The position numbers were made by a program, and so were the translations under genes. A DNA stretch of 64,000 nt from Tenebrio molitor (Eukaryota; Arthropoda; Insecta; Coleoptera; Tenebrionidae): NCBI RefSeq assembly GCF_963966145.1, contig NC_091054.1:15686001-15750000 (forward strand), in the 5' to 3' direction. Positions 1 through 11,635 of the stretch are shown here, one piece after another (within the stretch, counting starts at the first letter, position 1; each line of letters opens with the position of its first letter). The notes below the pieces were generated by a model that worked only from the letters and a program-made list of their open reading frames with translations, was not told the origin of the DNA and made no database searches.

Positions 1-2
1 CT

Positions 3-290
3 ATATATCTGAAAAATTTATTGTCAGAAATTGCAAGCTGTGACTATTCAATTGTTCTGTTTAACGATAACCAAGGTGCTCAGAGGTTGACAGAAAATCC
101 TTTGTTCCATAAACGAACCAAGCACATTGATGTGCGACATCATTTTGTTAGAGAATCTGTTGCTAACAACCTTGTAAAGATAGTTTATCTGCCAACTTCT
201 GAAATGCCTGCAGACCTGTTAACCAAAGGTTTACCTAGCGTAAGGCATAATTATTTTTTGAGTAAATTAGGGATTCAGAATATTGTTTAA
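3..290 (+). mobile_element. Copia retrotransposon, 3' end of pol (RNase H)
   Basis: The frame is open from the left edge of the window and ends in a stop at 288-290, so this is the C-terminal end of a longer polyprotein. It carries the usual end of a Ty1/Copia RNase H: a DNQGA motif (D in the active site), then KRTKHIDVRHHFVRE and the terminal MPADLLTKGL. In the family this domain degrades the RNA strand of the RNA/DNA hybrid during reverse transcription. There is no stop or frameshift in the visible part. A purine-rich tract and probable LTR follow 45 bases downstream, which fits the normal element layout. The rest of gag-pol lies outside the window. Confidence 0.9.
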
Positions 291-334
291 TGGTTGAAGT
301 TCTTTTAGGTTCAGATTATTTTGATAAGTGGAGG

Positions 335-535
335 TGTTAAAATTAGTTTATAATTAGTATCAAAATACTCTGTTTGCGATTTGCCGGCGCCATCTAGCGC
401 ACTTGTGTGGACATTGTAGTTGGTACTTCTAGCCATGAAAATAACAAAAAATAAAAAGTCGAGAAACGTCCGTTGCACGTATTTTATTAAAACAGAGAGA
501 GACCCTCGCGGTAAGGTCAAGAATTTACATCTACA
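335..535 (+). repeat. Probable 3' LTR of the Copia element
   Basis: A purine-rich tract (AAGTGGAGG, 326-334) lies directly before TGTTAAAATTAG, the usual way a Copia 3' LTR begins. The stretch carries an AATAAAA-type polyadenylation signal near 450 and could end at TCTACA (about 535). The left LTR is outside the window, so the right boundary and any target duplication cannot be confirmed. Confidence 0.55.
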
Positions 536-1704
536 GCAAACTGGAAAAAAGCAAACAAAAAAAGAAACGCGACAAATATTTGTTGACAGAGCTATCTAAG
601 AACACTTTCAATTTGGGATGGAAAAATGGTAACAACCAATAACACATACATAACAATTAAAAAAAATAAAAACCACAGTCCGGTCGACCCTAGCTTAGCC
701 GGTTCATCGACAAGGGGGCGCCCTGAATAATATGGAGGGCGCCCCGGGACTAAGTGGTAGTAGATCCCTAGCTAAGGAAAAACCCACGGAGACACCTGAA
801 ATATAAACACATTTGGTTGCTACCGGCATGGAAAGTGGAAACTTTGAAATTTTTATTAAAGTGTTGAGCAATAACTAGGTACTTATTACACCAAAAGCGT
901 CACTCGGCTTAATTAAAAGGGGATCGAAAATGAAGGAGTGCGCTTATAAATTGTGAAAGCCCCAGACCAACTCCAAAACTTGGTGTTCTTCTCTTCTAGG
1001 AAAGTTACTGAATTGAAAAAAAAATCTGATTTGACAACAAAAAAACATCATGGTCCGTACGATTTTATAAAATTTGCAAAGCTAGAACCAAGCTGCCTTA
1101 CGCTCCTTCGCAAGCTTATTAGTTATTTAAGATATAAGTGTAAAAAGTTATCCTTTATTGCACGAACGGGTTTAAAATACGACCGAGGTACGAGGGAGTA
1201 TTTTAAAAGATGTGAGTGCAACAAAGGGACTTTTTACACGTATGTCTTACAACATTTTATCTACGATCGTGAGATCATCACACCGGTTTCAACATAAATT
1301 TGTATAAAATAATTCATTGGTTCAATATTTCAGGAAGTCGTTTGAGAACCACGTCGTTTAGCAACCTAAACAATGTTTCCAACAAATTCGATTGTTGTAT
1401 TCTGACAGTTCTGTGCCATAAAACCGAGAAATTGTGCTCTAAAACTTTTAGAGAACGATTCCGTCAGTTTCTCTAAACGTCAACTTTGACAACGATTTTT
1501 AGTGCAAAAAGTGCCTACTTTTTACGCGATCGTAAATAAAAATGTTTAAAGCGTAATACTATACGTGGGGATGGTCGAGATAATTGTGGATTTTTGTAAA
1601 ACATGGTGGAAACGTCTTAAACCCACGTGCGACCCGTTTGTGTCTTATTATTGTTGAACCACATTTCGCGCGAAACAGAAATAATTTTAGTACCCCAACA
1701 CGTA
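536..1704. other. Gene-free stretch with a GC hairpin
   Basis: I see no convincing gene here. A 114-codon open frame at 953-1297 starts with GTG and has no recognisable domain. A strong hairpin sits at 714-745: GGGGGCGCCCT and AGGGCGCCCC flank an 11-base loop, inside a short GC-rich patch (680-800) unlike its surroundings. That patch may be the end of an unidentified retroposon. Confidence 0.4.
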
Positions 1705-2064
1705 CTATTGCGGGCAAAAAAAGTGGGACATCAAATTTCTGTCAGTTTTGAAAAATTCGATGTAGTTCAAGCTTTATTGTCATTTTTTTTGACACTACCT
1801 ATTCCAGCTGACAGTTTACAAATTTATTTATACTCCTATTTTCCTTTTCCAAATGCCATCTTCTTTTGCTAAAGGTAGATTTTGATTGGAACTTTACATT
1901 AAATAAATATTCACTACGTGCTTACTTACAATCATTCCCTACAATCTACAATACTTAATGACAACGTCAATCAATTCAAAGTAGGGTTATAATTAGGTAA
2001 GGGTTATTTCACATTAAAAGTCAAGACAATGACGTTGATGTCCCACTTTTTTTGCCCGCAATAG
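1705..2064. mobile_element. TIR element (MITE) with CTATTGCGGGC ends
   Basis: A 360-bp element with perfect inverted ends of about 30 bp (CTATTGCGGGCAAAAAAAGT...), flanked by TA on both sides (1703-1704, 2065-2066). Its terminal motif, CTATYGCGG, matches the ends of the Tc1-like element at 57406-59010 and of two elements beside it, so it is probably a non-autonomous relative. It has no coding capacity. Confidence 0.88.
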
Positions 2065-2066
2065 TA

Positions 2067-3046
2067 CCTAGTTCAAAAACAGAAGCTGGACAGCAACATT
2101 TAGCACAGTTCAATAAAAAAAAAACAACTAAAATCGCACAATTTGAACACAGAAAAATACACAGTACTTCTGCACTACTCTGCCGTCAAGACAAAAAGTG
2201 TCCAAAAAAACCATAGCCGTTCATCCCCTGTCGACTTTCACCCCCGACCCTAGCGGTCGCTGACGGTACTGACACCGGTACTATCATGGCTTTTGTTGGC
2301 GGTTGGTTTGAATTCAAAAGCGGGTATCTCAGTACTAATACTTTTATGAGGGTTGGAACGTTGGGGACAGCCCATTGCTGTCGGCCGTCATAAATTACTC
2401 AAATTATTGAAGGTTTAGAAATGGGCCGTATTTAAACATTTCTTACTGGGGATCTTCAACGCATTTATGCTCTACAATTTTTGCGAAATTATAAAACCGA
2501 TCAGAATTGTCATAAATCTCATTTTTGACAATAAAAATAATTTAAACCGGACCGAGCCCACTTTTAAATTGAAGGGGTGTTCTACCTGCGTAGTGGCACC
2601 CGTGCTGAAATGTCTTGTTTCGGCGATTCTAGATTCTTTTCGAATTTGCCTAGCGTGTGGTTTTTGAAAAATTAGTTATTTTCAGAGATACACAGTTTTA
2701 CAGTATTCTTTACTAAGGTAATGTACCAAAGTATAAAGTTTACCAGTTAATTTATTTGACGTAAAGTGCGCACCCGTTACGCGGCTGATAAGATTGTCAG
2801 ATTCACTTGACTCACTATGCGGGCGATCTCTATACATTACAAAATTTCGAGTACGGACCATCAAGCTGCAAATGTTCGGAGCGTGCCGAAGCGACCGAAA
2901 TCCGGTATTATTTATGGGCAAGCCATAAACCATTGTAAGGGGCATTTGGCTTAATGAGTTTCCAATATCTTGTGCTCCTACTATAGATAGTATAGTCTAG
3001 TAAATTTGACGAAAAGTTTTAAATTACTGACACGGCCATGACAATG
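2067..3046. other. Gene-free stretch
   Basis: No gene, RNA or clear repeat recognised. The part at 2220-2420 is less AT-rich than its surroundings, but no reading frame in it resembles a known protein. Confidence 0.4.
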
Positions 3047-3048
3047 TA

Positions 3049-3255
3049 CGGTCGGTGGACAAATAAAACTGGGACAGTTAAAATTTAATCAATGTAAATC
3101 AGACCATTGGATTGTCAATATATTTGTCAGTGTCTATATAATATCTCATACCAAAGTTAACCTATTTGTGATAAAGCCGTAATTAAACGATGCAAATTTG
3201 TAAATTTTGACTTATGTGATTGTCATTTTTGTCCCAGTTTTTTTTGTCCACCGAC
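3049..3255. mobile_element. 207-bp MITE, GTCGGTGGACAAATAAAACT ends
   Basis: Inverted ends GTCGGTGGACAAATAAAACT (left) and its near-complement (right), flanked by TA (3047-3048, 3256-3257). A second copy in opposite orientation lies at 40891-41099, similar along its whole length. It lies about 100 bp upstream of the small gene at 3353, so it may contribute to that gene's 5' region. Confidence 0.88.
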
Positions 3256-3352
3256 TACGTGTGAAGCTTTTTCATGCGTGTCTTTGTCTTTTTAAAACTA
3301 TACCCGTGCATTTTTTTACGTGTGTTTGTCTTTTTCCAGCTAATTAAAGAAA

Positions 3353-3568
3353 ATGCCTCAAGGCCCGATGTCAAGCCCCCTGATGAAGCCATTCGTGGTA
3401 CTGGCTTTGCCCGGGATGTACCTCTTCTACAAGTACAACCAGTACAAGCGAAGACGGAAGGAGAACGCCAAACGGCGCCTCACCGAGCGCGAACTCCAAC
3501 ACCTCAACAACAAAATCGTAAGCACGACCCCTCATTTTTACTCTGGCACGTGTACACCTCGGGAGTAG
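3353..3568 (+). CDS. Small single-pass membrane protein, unknown function
   Basis: A 71-codon frame starting at an ATG in good context (AAGAAAATG). It is preceded by a pyrimidine-rich CTTTTTCCAG that could be the acceptor of a 5'-UTR intron. The product has a short hydrophobic helix (about residues 10-27, PFVVLALPGMYLFYKY) followed at once by a strongly basic segment (KRRRKENAKRR) and a polar helix ending LNNKI. This layout is typical of small mitochondrial or ER membrane proteins with the basic side facing the cytosol or matrix; that location is inferred. A GTAAGC donor at 3518 follows LNNKI in phase 0, so the last 16 residues may be intronic and a further exon may exist. The nearest acceptor (GATTGCAG, 3704) would read antisense through the MDH-like gene. 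I do not recognise the family. Confidence 0.5.
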   Translation: MPQGPMSSPLMKPFVVLALPGMYLFYKYNQYKRRRKENAKRRLTERELQHLNNKIVSTTPHFYSGTCTPRE

Positions 3569-3717
3569 CCGAAATTTATAGCGCCCAACTTAACACCACG
3601 TTCGACTTTAATTTTTCATCGCGTCGGGGCTCGCCTGCAATTACTCATTCATGAAGGACTGGCGGGATTTACCAGACGCACTTTGCGAAATTAACCGATT
3701 GCAGGTGGTGGAACGGC

Positions 3718-3723
3718 TTTATT
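3718..3723 (-). terminator. Polyadenylation signal of the MDH-like gene
   Basis: AATAAA on the minus strand, 26 nt past the stop codon of the MDH-like gene (3749-3751). Confidence 0.6.
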
Positions 3724-3748
3724 TATGGACGGGATCGGACATTTCGCT

Positions 3749-5002
3749 TCACCGGATGATGCCCATTTTCTCCGTTTTCTCCTCTTCCATCTCCCTGATC
3801 ATGAACTCGGGCAGGGCGCATTTGTCTTTGCGGTTGACTAGGTCGGACGCCATTTCTTCCCGCTTTTTCAGCTCCAGACAAGTCTCCTCGAACTGCATCA
3901 GCTCGTCCTTGCGCAACTTCTGCAGTCCGTAATTGTGCAACACGCCGGACTTGCCGATCTTCACGATGCACACCAAGTGGCTGTGACAAGCAAACATACA
4001 TTTGACAAAATACTTGGCGCTCATGGGATTGCCGCACTAGATTCTAAAAACAAGTACTACTTTACGCACTTGGTGTGTAAGACACTATTACTTGTCAAAA
4101 ACATCAAATCACTCCTTTAATTTACCTGCAAGTCCCAATAACATTGGACCGTATGAACGCCGGAACGTTGGCGTCGTAGTCCCCACGTATCCCCATCGCT
4201 ATCCCTGTTATCATCCTGTTGAGTCCCACCGCGGTACTCATCACAGGATGAGGAACTTGCTCGCGGAACCGTTCCATCAACTTCTCCGAATCCTTGAGCG
4301 ACAATCCCACAGGAACCGCTTGCGCAAAAAGTGGTAGAGCGCAGTCCACATCAGGTCCACCAATAATCGGGACGTGTACCATCTGTGGATCCAGGGTCTG
4401 GTAGTGCCCAGCCAAAGCGTTGGCTTTGATCTGGACCAACATGGCCGACCCTAGAAGCCTTCCCGGGTGGTACCAATCCGACTTCCGGTAAATCTCCGCC
4501 ACGATGGGCAAAGTCACAGAAATGGGAGTCACCGCCACTATTATGACAGCCTTGGGAGCGTATCTGGCGCAAGCCTCTGCCAGTTTTGACACTCTAGGAC
4601 CCTCCGCCATCACCAGTTTGGCTATAGACATTTTGCTGGTGCAGGTGTTGAGGCCCAACATGACGACAATGTCGGCACTCTACAGGACGAGATTTAGTAC
4701 AAGTGGAAATAGATGAGAGGAGTGAGGACCTTGACAGATTTGCTGGCGCTGTCCATGTCGTAGTAGGAGTGGACTTTGCATCTGGTGTCAAAGTGGTTGA
4801 GGTCCAGACCCATGGACTCTACTCCAGAGGTACCCTGCAGGTGCAAGGCGGAGATCGTGGGGTTTTGCTTGACGAGGATGGAGAGAGCGTGTCCGGCGGC
4901 GGTGTCTGCCCCCAGGATGCATACCTGGACGTGTCTTTCTTGGGGTTTAGAGCAAAATTGGCGGAAAATTTGAAGCAAGTGCTTTGTGGCAGTCATTGTC
5001 AA
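3749..5002 (-). CDS. Malate dehydrogenase-like protein lacking the catalytic residues
   Basis: Three exons: 5002-4730, 4679-4126 and 3980-3749. GT-AG introns of 50 and 145 nt, in phases 0 and 2, give an intact 352-residue protein, close to the usual mitochondrial MDH length. The N-terminal 25 or so residues are basic and amphipathic, like a mitochondrial presequence. The nucleotide-binding turn (VCILGADTAAGHAL) and the fold are recognisable. Active MDH needs an Asp-Arg-His set (LDIVR...IGGHAG). Here the Asp position is Val (about residue 172), the Arg is Lys (about 176) and the catalytic His is Pro (IGGPD, about 200). The mobile-loop arginines (usually PRKPGMTR) are also gone (GLNTCTSKMS). 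It is therefore unlikely to oxidise malate. The open frame and good splice sites suggest a functional pseudoenzyme, as seen among testis-biased insect MDH paralogues (inference). It is not an obvious pseudogene. Confidence 0.85.
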
Positions 5003-6376
5003 ATTACTTGACAGACGAGAGATCAGTCAGATAAAAACTAAAAGAAAATAAAAATTTGTTTTTGAAAAGTTCTACTTTTCGTCTCTGATACTTTTTATCC
5101 CTTTGGTGTATTTTTTTAAATCTTTTGCTTGTGCCCATTAGAGCTTCTTAACAAGCTATAAGCTCTGAAAAGCTCCGAACTGTTGACATGTTTCCGCTTT
5201 ACGTCACGAATCGTTGTTTAAATTGTTTCTTTGAAGCAGCAACAACTTCCATCAAAAGTGTTCATAAATTTTCCGGTCTATAGAATCTTGTCAAAAGTCT
5301 TATGCAAATCGCCTTTTGTAGTAATCAAGGTCGAGCAGCGACTTATTAAAATTCTTATCGCATTGTTACTCCACAATCGATATGTGGCGCTTTTACAATA
5401 CTTGACACTGAAAGTGGAAGAACAGTTGGACTGCTCGTATCAGCGAGTGAAATGTTAATTCTAATTAAATTTGCATAGGAATTGCACGCGACGAAAATTT
5501 TATAAATATCAATGATCCCTTTTCAAGGATCTGAGCCGGTTTTCGTCGCTCCGAGCCTCGAAAATTCTTGTTTTGGCCTCAATTTTTCGCATTATTTGAA
5601 CAAAAGGACGAAGGATGTTTAAATAAAAATTAATTGGCTTGAAAGAGTGATGTGAAGTTACCCTTGAACTCGGTAGCATTGTGTGCAAGTGTTAATAACA
5701 CCTAAAAGGTTGGAAATTTCGTTGAATCATTGAGTGCAGTGTTTAGTGTGTTTAAGGTTGTTGCTTAATTAATTATAACGAGGTCTGTTGGAAATAGGCG
5801 AAATGTTAATGGGTCTAATAAATGTGCGAATATAATATTAAATTATTGCTTTCGACTAATATTTGAATTGAGATTTGTTCAAGCTTCACTACTTATAGTC
5901 CAGTCGCTGGATATTTAAATCTACGAGTACAAAGATCTACAAGAGACGGTGCAAGCATTTTTATTTGTGACGATACTTCCTGTTTTTGCGGCAAAAAATG
6001 TTCCAAGAAATCTTACAGATTGCTAAATTTTGAACAAAATTTGCTTTATAAAAATTTCTGAACGACCAATGGTTTTTGAGATACGGTTGGTCTATTTATG
6101 ACGCCAGGAGTAATCTCCACTCTGGTCACGGCGTCTGTTAAATCCGCGCCACAACAAGAGTTATTAATCAATTTCCAACAAAATCTGTACTTATGCATCT
6201 AAATCGAATACTCTTTATGGCAAGACCTGTGAAATTACAATCGCTCATGAATTACGAAAATTATAATGGTTTGAATTTATAGGATAAAATGAATTTCACG
6301 AAAAATTCCAATTATTTTGACAATCATTTTAAAGAACCTTCTAGTTGAGCTTGGAAAAATTCTGTCAAAGATTATA
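5003..6376. other. Upstream region of the MDH-like gene, no gene seen
   Basis: AT-rich DNA upstream of the MDH-like start. Short open frames, such as 5231-5458, show no domain. No repeat ends were recognised. Confidence 0.4.
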
Positions 6377-6518
6377 ACACGTGTTCAATCGAAAAGTTCA
6401 TCAAATTGGCTTTGACCTTTGTCGCTATCTTTGTCTAACCAACTTAATTTACGATGTTGTTGTCTTTTAAAAAATAAAGTCAAAGCCAACTTGATGAACA
6501 TTTCATTTGAACACTTTT
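6377..6518. repeat. Short TIR element with GTGTTCAA ends
   Basis: About 142 bp with inverted arms: GTTCATCAAATTGGCTTTGAC near the left end and its near-complement near the right end, outer motif GTGTTCAATYGAAA, TA on both flanks. The GTTCAAATGAAA core resembles the ends of the element at 56239-56603. Confidence 0.7.
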
Positions 6519-6606
6519 TATAAGGATCTATGTTACGTTGCTGGCGATTTATTTTATCTTAATTATTTTCCGACTAATGAAGAAGCAAATACATATTACT
6601 GACAAA

Positions 6607-6800
6607 TCGTCAATCGGATGCGTTTGTAAAAAATAATATTGTTTTTTCTTGGTATAGGCATGGAGAAAGTATAGTCTTCAATTCGCGTATAATGGCTATT
6701 ATTCATTCGGACGATTTCACCACTCGCCTACGGCTCGTGTTGGAATTTTCATCCTTTTATATAATACCCATCATTATACGCTCGTTGAAGAAAGTACTAT
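6607..6800. repeat. Hairpin repeat, CTACGG-core family, copy 1
   Basis: Inverted arms CTTCAATTCGCGTATAATGG and its near-complement (CATTATACGCTCGTTGAAG) enclose a core with the palindromic motif CACTCGCCTACGGCTCGTG. The left part (CAATCGGATGCGTTTGTAAA) is shared with the copy at 18653-18932. Shorter relatives lie at 26517-26628 and 29527-29635. Confidence 0.75.
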
Positions 6801-9727
6801 TTTGGCACTTTCTGTTGTATACGACTGTTCCCAAATTAAATTTTGCAGTCTGTCATTTCGCAAATGGTCATGTGTTTGCACCAGAGATTTCTTGAGTATT
6901 TTATTTTTCACTTATATGTATCTACAAATTTGTTTTTGGAAACCTGTGGATCCTTTTCGAAAGCCGATTAATAGCTCCAACGAAGATTCGACAAAACATT
7001 TAATTAGAGTAATTAGACACTACGACCTTCTGTCAGCATTTATTTTGTCATTAATCTATTCTCAACAAAAATACCAAGAACGATTTTTTCCTTGTTCTAA
7101 TTCACTCATCTAGATCATGATTAAAAATGACTCAAAACTCGCCTGGATTAAACTACTAAAACCTAGCAATAAAATTTAACTGATAAAATAAAATCTCCTT
7201 GAACTCGCATCTGCGGTAGAAACTTGGTTGAATCGTGGATGTACCTACTCCTTTGCACGCCTTCGTACTGCTTTATTAATTCATTTTTGCAAACTTATGC
7301 TCTCCCACAAGTTTTACTCCGCACTTTAGTAAACCGATAGCACATCCATCGTGTCAACTTTACGACGATAAATCTTCATACGAGGGCATAAAAATCCACC
7401 TTGTCTGATCCGTCCTGAATATTATTTCTGATACGAATACGACATTCTCCGTTCCCGCAACCAATATTGGTTCATTCTCGGCAATCATGATTTCCCTCAT
7501 TTCCCCAATTTCCTAAATGGACAGCTTTCATCATCACACCTAGATTTGTTCTATTATACTGTTTGCATTGTCTCTCCTTAATGATTGTCTTTGTTGTCTT
7601 CCAATTATGTGCTTTCTAATGAAATGGATCCCGACCCGTCATGTTCTGATTATTGCAACTTCCAATATTACATCGTGTGTTGACATTTACTTGCGGCCAA
7701 ATGCAAATGTAAATTTTCATGCGTGTAGGGCTTGGCATTTTTTAACCCTGACATTTATAAAAATTAGATGGCTTCTATTATTAAAAGCGCGACACACCCT
7801 CGTTTACAATTTTTCAATTTGTTTGTTGCAAGGGACAAGAAAAAGTCGATTTCTCTCGGGTCAAAAAGTGTCGATCGCTTTCCGATTTATTGAATTATGT
7901 AGTGGGGAAAATAAAGCAATAAGGAAGTTGCTCGTTACTATTTACGCCATCCCCAGGGAAGTAAACACCGCTGGTAGTGCAGGCTTTTAAGTGTTTGGCC
8001 ATTGTTATGAATATTTAATGGTTAATGCTCCTGCTAACCGGATTTTATTCGATATTTTTATGTAAGTAATAATATCTGAATTATTTAATCAGTTTTAATG
8101 GGAAGCTGAAGGGTTCGGCTGGAGGGCCAAATTAAGGGTTTTCTATAAAATGAACATGGGGAGAAATAGGATAATGGAAACTTAATTAGAGAAAAGATTA
8201 AGCTGTTTTGAGTAAAGTGTCAAAGAGTTCTTTCGGGAATTTATTTTAATTGGAAATTAAAATCATCACAGATTAGTGAAAATGTTGTCAGTTGGTTTTT
8301 TTTTGCATTTTAAATGGCGACATAGAACGTTGGAAGATTTTTTGGGAATTTATTTGAGTTGCAAATTAAACCCATTGAGGGTTTGCTCAGGTCAGGTCAA
8401 ATCTAGTCTGGTTATATATTTTTTAAAGGTAATTCACACCAGTCTCATCAGGTCAGGTTCATACTGGCCCCAAAACATCAGAGCAGCCACATTATTCGCC
8501 AGATCTAAATCTCTTATATTACTGTTTGTCTTCAAAACAAATAGTGTAATATTCTAGACGAAGGAAATTGTGATGGTTCGAGGTCCTGAATAAAAAATAA
8601 GTTTCAGTAAATTAGATAAAAGAAAAAAAATACTTGAAAGATTAATGGTTTCAGTAAATCATACGGAAAATTAACTCGACGTGGACTCTGATTCATGTAT
8701 TGCGTTCCCCAAGTATTAACTAATAGATCTCATATTCCAAACAACACAACAAACATTTCCTAATTCTGTAAGACCCAAAAATGGAACTCTTCTATTTGGA
8801 AACACTGCAAACAACTTTAGTAACTACAAAAATCAAATTTTATTTTTTGTACAAATACATTTTCATAGATAAGATTTCCGCTTCCCTAATCTCGAATGTC
8901 ACAATATTTGTTCCCTTTTTATCTGCACCCATATTTGAAAAGCTTTCACATCAAAATCAGATTACTCAAACTCACAAGGTATTTACCATGCAAAGGCTTT
9001 GTTTGAGTTGTAGTCATATCAGTCTCATTCTGCCTCCAACAATGTAATTGTTAACAGTTATAACTTATTATAACAAGCTAATTGTAAAAGTTTCAGTTTT
9101 TTTTCTCTTCACTGAGTACTCGTACAATTTGGTTATTGTTACTGTTATCATTGCAACTAATATTCAAGTATCATCTGTAATTACATTTTCCCAATTGAAA
9201 ACATTTTTAAGTGAGAAGTGACAGATTGTTTCTACTGGCTTAAGCCATAACCTAGCATCGAAATAAATAGTGTATAAACCACATACAATTAAGTATATAG
9301 TCCATTTTTTTTTATTATAGTCCGATGAGCTTAGTCCGAATCAAGAAGTCGACATGACCTGCGTCTGCTTTCGACATTTGACAGCCGTGCATGGTTCTAC
9401 CAATATTTGAAAATTTATTTAGGCAACATGAGACAGATATAACAAATTTCAATTTTTAAGATTTTGAGTTGTGTTCTTTCGTGCTTTGTTGATTTTTCTG
9501 CAAATTCATTCCTCCGTTTTAATTTTGTCTTTCAAAAAACCCCACCCTTCAGAACTCTTTTGATAACTATTTACATACTTATCCACTAATAGGTCAGATA
9601 CTTATATTAAAAATTGTTGAAAACAGCACTAAACAACCACGTTTAGACTGTTTTTCTTTCTTCCTAGATTTTGTTGCGGCAACGCCATGAATTAGTTTAC
9701 CCCCATACATGGCCTCCTAGATCGAAA
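6801..9727. other. Long gene-free stretch
   Basis: AT-rich DNA in which I see no gene or RNA. The longest open frames (7568-7990 without an ATG start, 6802-7113, 8276-8557) have no recognisable domain and low-complexity composition. A P-type element begins at its right end. Confidence 0.4.
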
Positions 9728-11635
9728 GAGACAAAGTCTCTTATAAGGCCAGTCGCATCGTAGAAATGTCTGTTTTTAAATGTCTTTCACTGACATCCCT
9801 TATAGTAGCTCCCTCTATTTTTCAGTCATGTACATTACGATAGGCGACTAATTTTGAAAAATCAAAAATATTTGTCAATTTATTTTTACAAAATGCCATA
9901 CGTAAGAAAGTGCTGCATAAAATCGTGTAATTCAAGTAATCCTGATGATAATGTTTCCTTTCATTCTATGCCTGCAGACGCAAATTTAAATTTATTGTGG
10001 AAAAAAATTTTACTAGAGAACACTGACTGGTATGTAATATGAATTTAAAAGTGTAGAGTTTACTTCTCTATTTCGTAGACATGGACCAGATAACGGACTC
10101 TGCATTTATATGTAGTCAACAATTCAACATTTTACTGCAGATAGTTTTGTACCAAAAATAAAACAGGGTAGACTAGGCAAGGGAGCAATTCCTTCCTTAT
10201 TTAATGTTTGTTAAAAGTGAATTTTCAAAAATTAGTTTAGTAATATTTTTGTAGTTTTCAGACCAAGATCCAAATTTTCATGCTGGTTCAGATCTTCTAA
10301 CAAACACATGTATAAATACTTCCAAAATCATGATGTGAGCAGTAGAACACAGTATATTCATAAAAGAGATCCGAACACGGCCCCATATACCGACGTTCAT
10401 GATGCGAGACTTATTTGGTTAAATGAAGATTTTCCAAAATTTATTAACGATATTCAAACAACTTCAGCAGGAGCAAATATGAAAGGTTTAACAAAGGAAA
10501 TGGCTGAAGCACTAATATCCACAGCAAAAAGCACATATCTTTACGTGAAATATTTAATCCACGATCTTAACTTTTTTTATGTTTTGACAAGATCTTTTAG
10601 TTCGGATGCAGTTGAAGCTTTATTTTCAAATATTAGACTCCGAGGAGGTAGCAATGACCTCACAGATTGTAGAGCAGCTGAGCATGCAGTTCGACTAATT
10701 TGAAAGAATGGATTGATGAAGAGTGTGAATACATCTAATCTAAAATTTGGTCTAGAATACACTAGCAAAACAAAATTAATAGAAATTCAAAATTTAAGTG
10801 CTCAGCCTAATGAAATTATCGTAGTATTACCCGACAACGTTATTGAAAAGTTAGAAAAATTACAAGCATTTAGATATACATTTAATAAAAATTATGTGGA
10901 AATAGGATCAGCAGCCACAGCTTTCCTATGTGGCTATTTAATTTTGAAATTGAAAGAAGGTGTAAATTGTGATATATGTTTGTCGACTTTATGTGATCCG
11001 TCACCTAACAAGAAAAGTCCCTTGTTAGAATTAATTTACAATCAAGATAGAGGAAATTTAAATTATCCAAACGAACGATTTATAAAATTAGTAGAATTTT
11101 TGGTCCAAATTATACAAGAAATCTTGCCATATCTTCCACATAAATAAGTCGATTATATTTTGAACAAAATTTTAATTTCATACCTTTATATAAACCCCAA
11201 AATTCATAATTACACTGTTTGCAGTATATTAATAGGTAAACTAGTCTCTCCGGTACTAAGTAATAATTACTGTAATTCGAAGACACAATTTTTTAAAAAG
11301 ACAAACATTCTTACCAAAAAAAGGAAACTTATGAAATTAAATTAATTAAGAAAATAATTTAGAATTACATAATCATGATTATTGTTTAATAAATAATTTT
11401 TGATAACTGGCTTATCTATTGTAATTAAAAAAAAATTATGATGATTTTATCGTTCTCATATCAGGATCCCAAAATTTATAGATTCTTACCAATCTAACCT
11501 TACGCTGCCAATTATTTGAGGTTATATTATTGAAGATAGGCAACCCTCCAGACCCCTTATAGTGCTGCCCTCTTAAAAACACGAAAAAGACCTGAAACTA
11601 GCTAATGCGGCTGGCCTTATAAGAGACTTTGTCTC
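9728..11635 (+). mobile_element. P-type DNA transposon, internally deleted
   Basis: About 1.9 kb bounded by inverted ends of about 28 bp, GAGACAAAGTCTCTTATAAG (left) and the complement at the right (11608-11635). It encodes the two ends of a P/THAP9-type transposase but lacks most of the catalytic middle. No clear 8-bp target duplication is visible. The flanks (GATCGAAAGAGACAAAG to the left, GTGGAGGGAGAAAAGACTGG to the right) both occur together, uninterrupted and inverted, at 11852-11915. The insertion therefore sits in one copy of a duplicated sequence, and the second copy shows the empty site. Confidence 0.8.
9893..11147 (+). pseudogene. P-element/THAP9-like transposase remnant
   Basis: The start codon at 9893 opens a THAP zinc-finger domain: MPYVRKCCIKSCNSS gives the first cysteines, and a second segment near 10130-10200 (QHFTADSFVPKIKQG) gives the His and the rest of the domain. 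A possible intron lies between them, but the second segment carries an in-frame TAG where the conserved ICSQHF should be. Segments at 10308-10703 and 10713-11147 match the C-terminal region of P transposases (YVLTRSFSSDAVEALF, RLRGGSNDLTDCRA, then GYLILKLKEGVNCDIC). They are separated by a stop and a frame change. The central RNase H-like catalytic part is missing, so the protein cannot be an active transposase. Confidence 0.82.

Noticed and set aside
953..1297. 114-codon open frame
   Set aside because: GTG start, no domain, AT-rich Lys-heavy composition; not supported as a eukaryotic gene.
3651..3932. 93-codon plus-strand frame
   Set aside because: Antisense of MDH-like exon 3; at most its first part could be an exon of the small gene at 3353.
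7568..7990. 140-codon open frame
   Set aside because: Opens at TTG rather than ATG, has no recognisable motif and no splice context.
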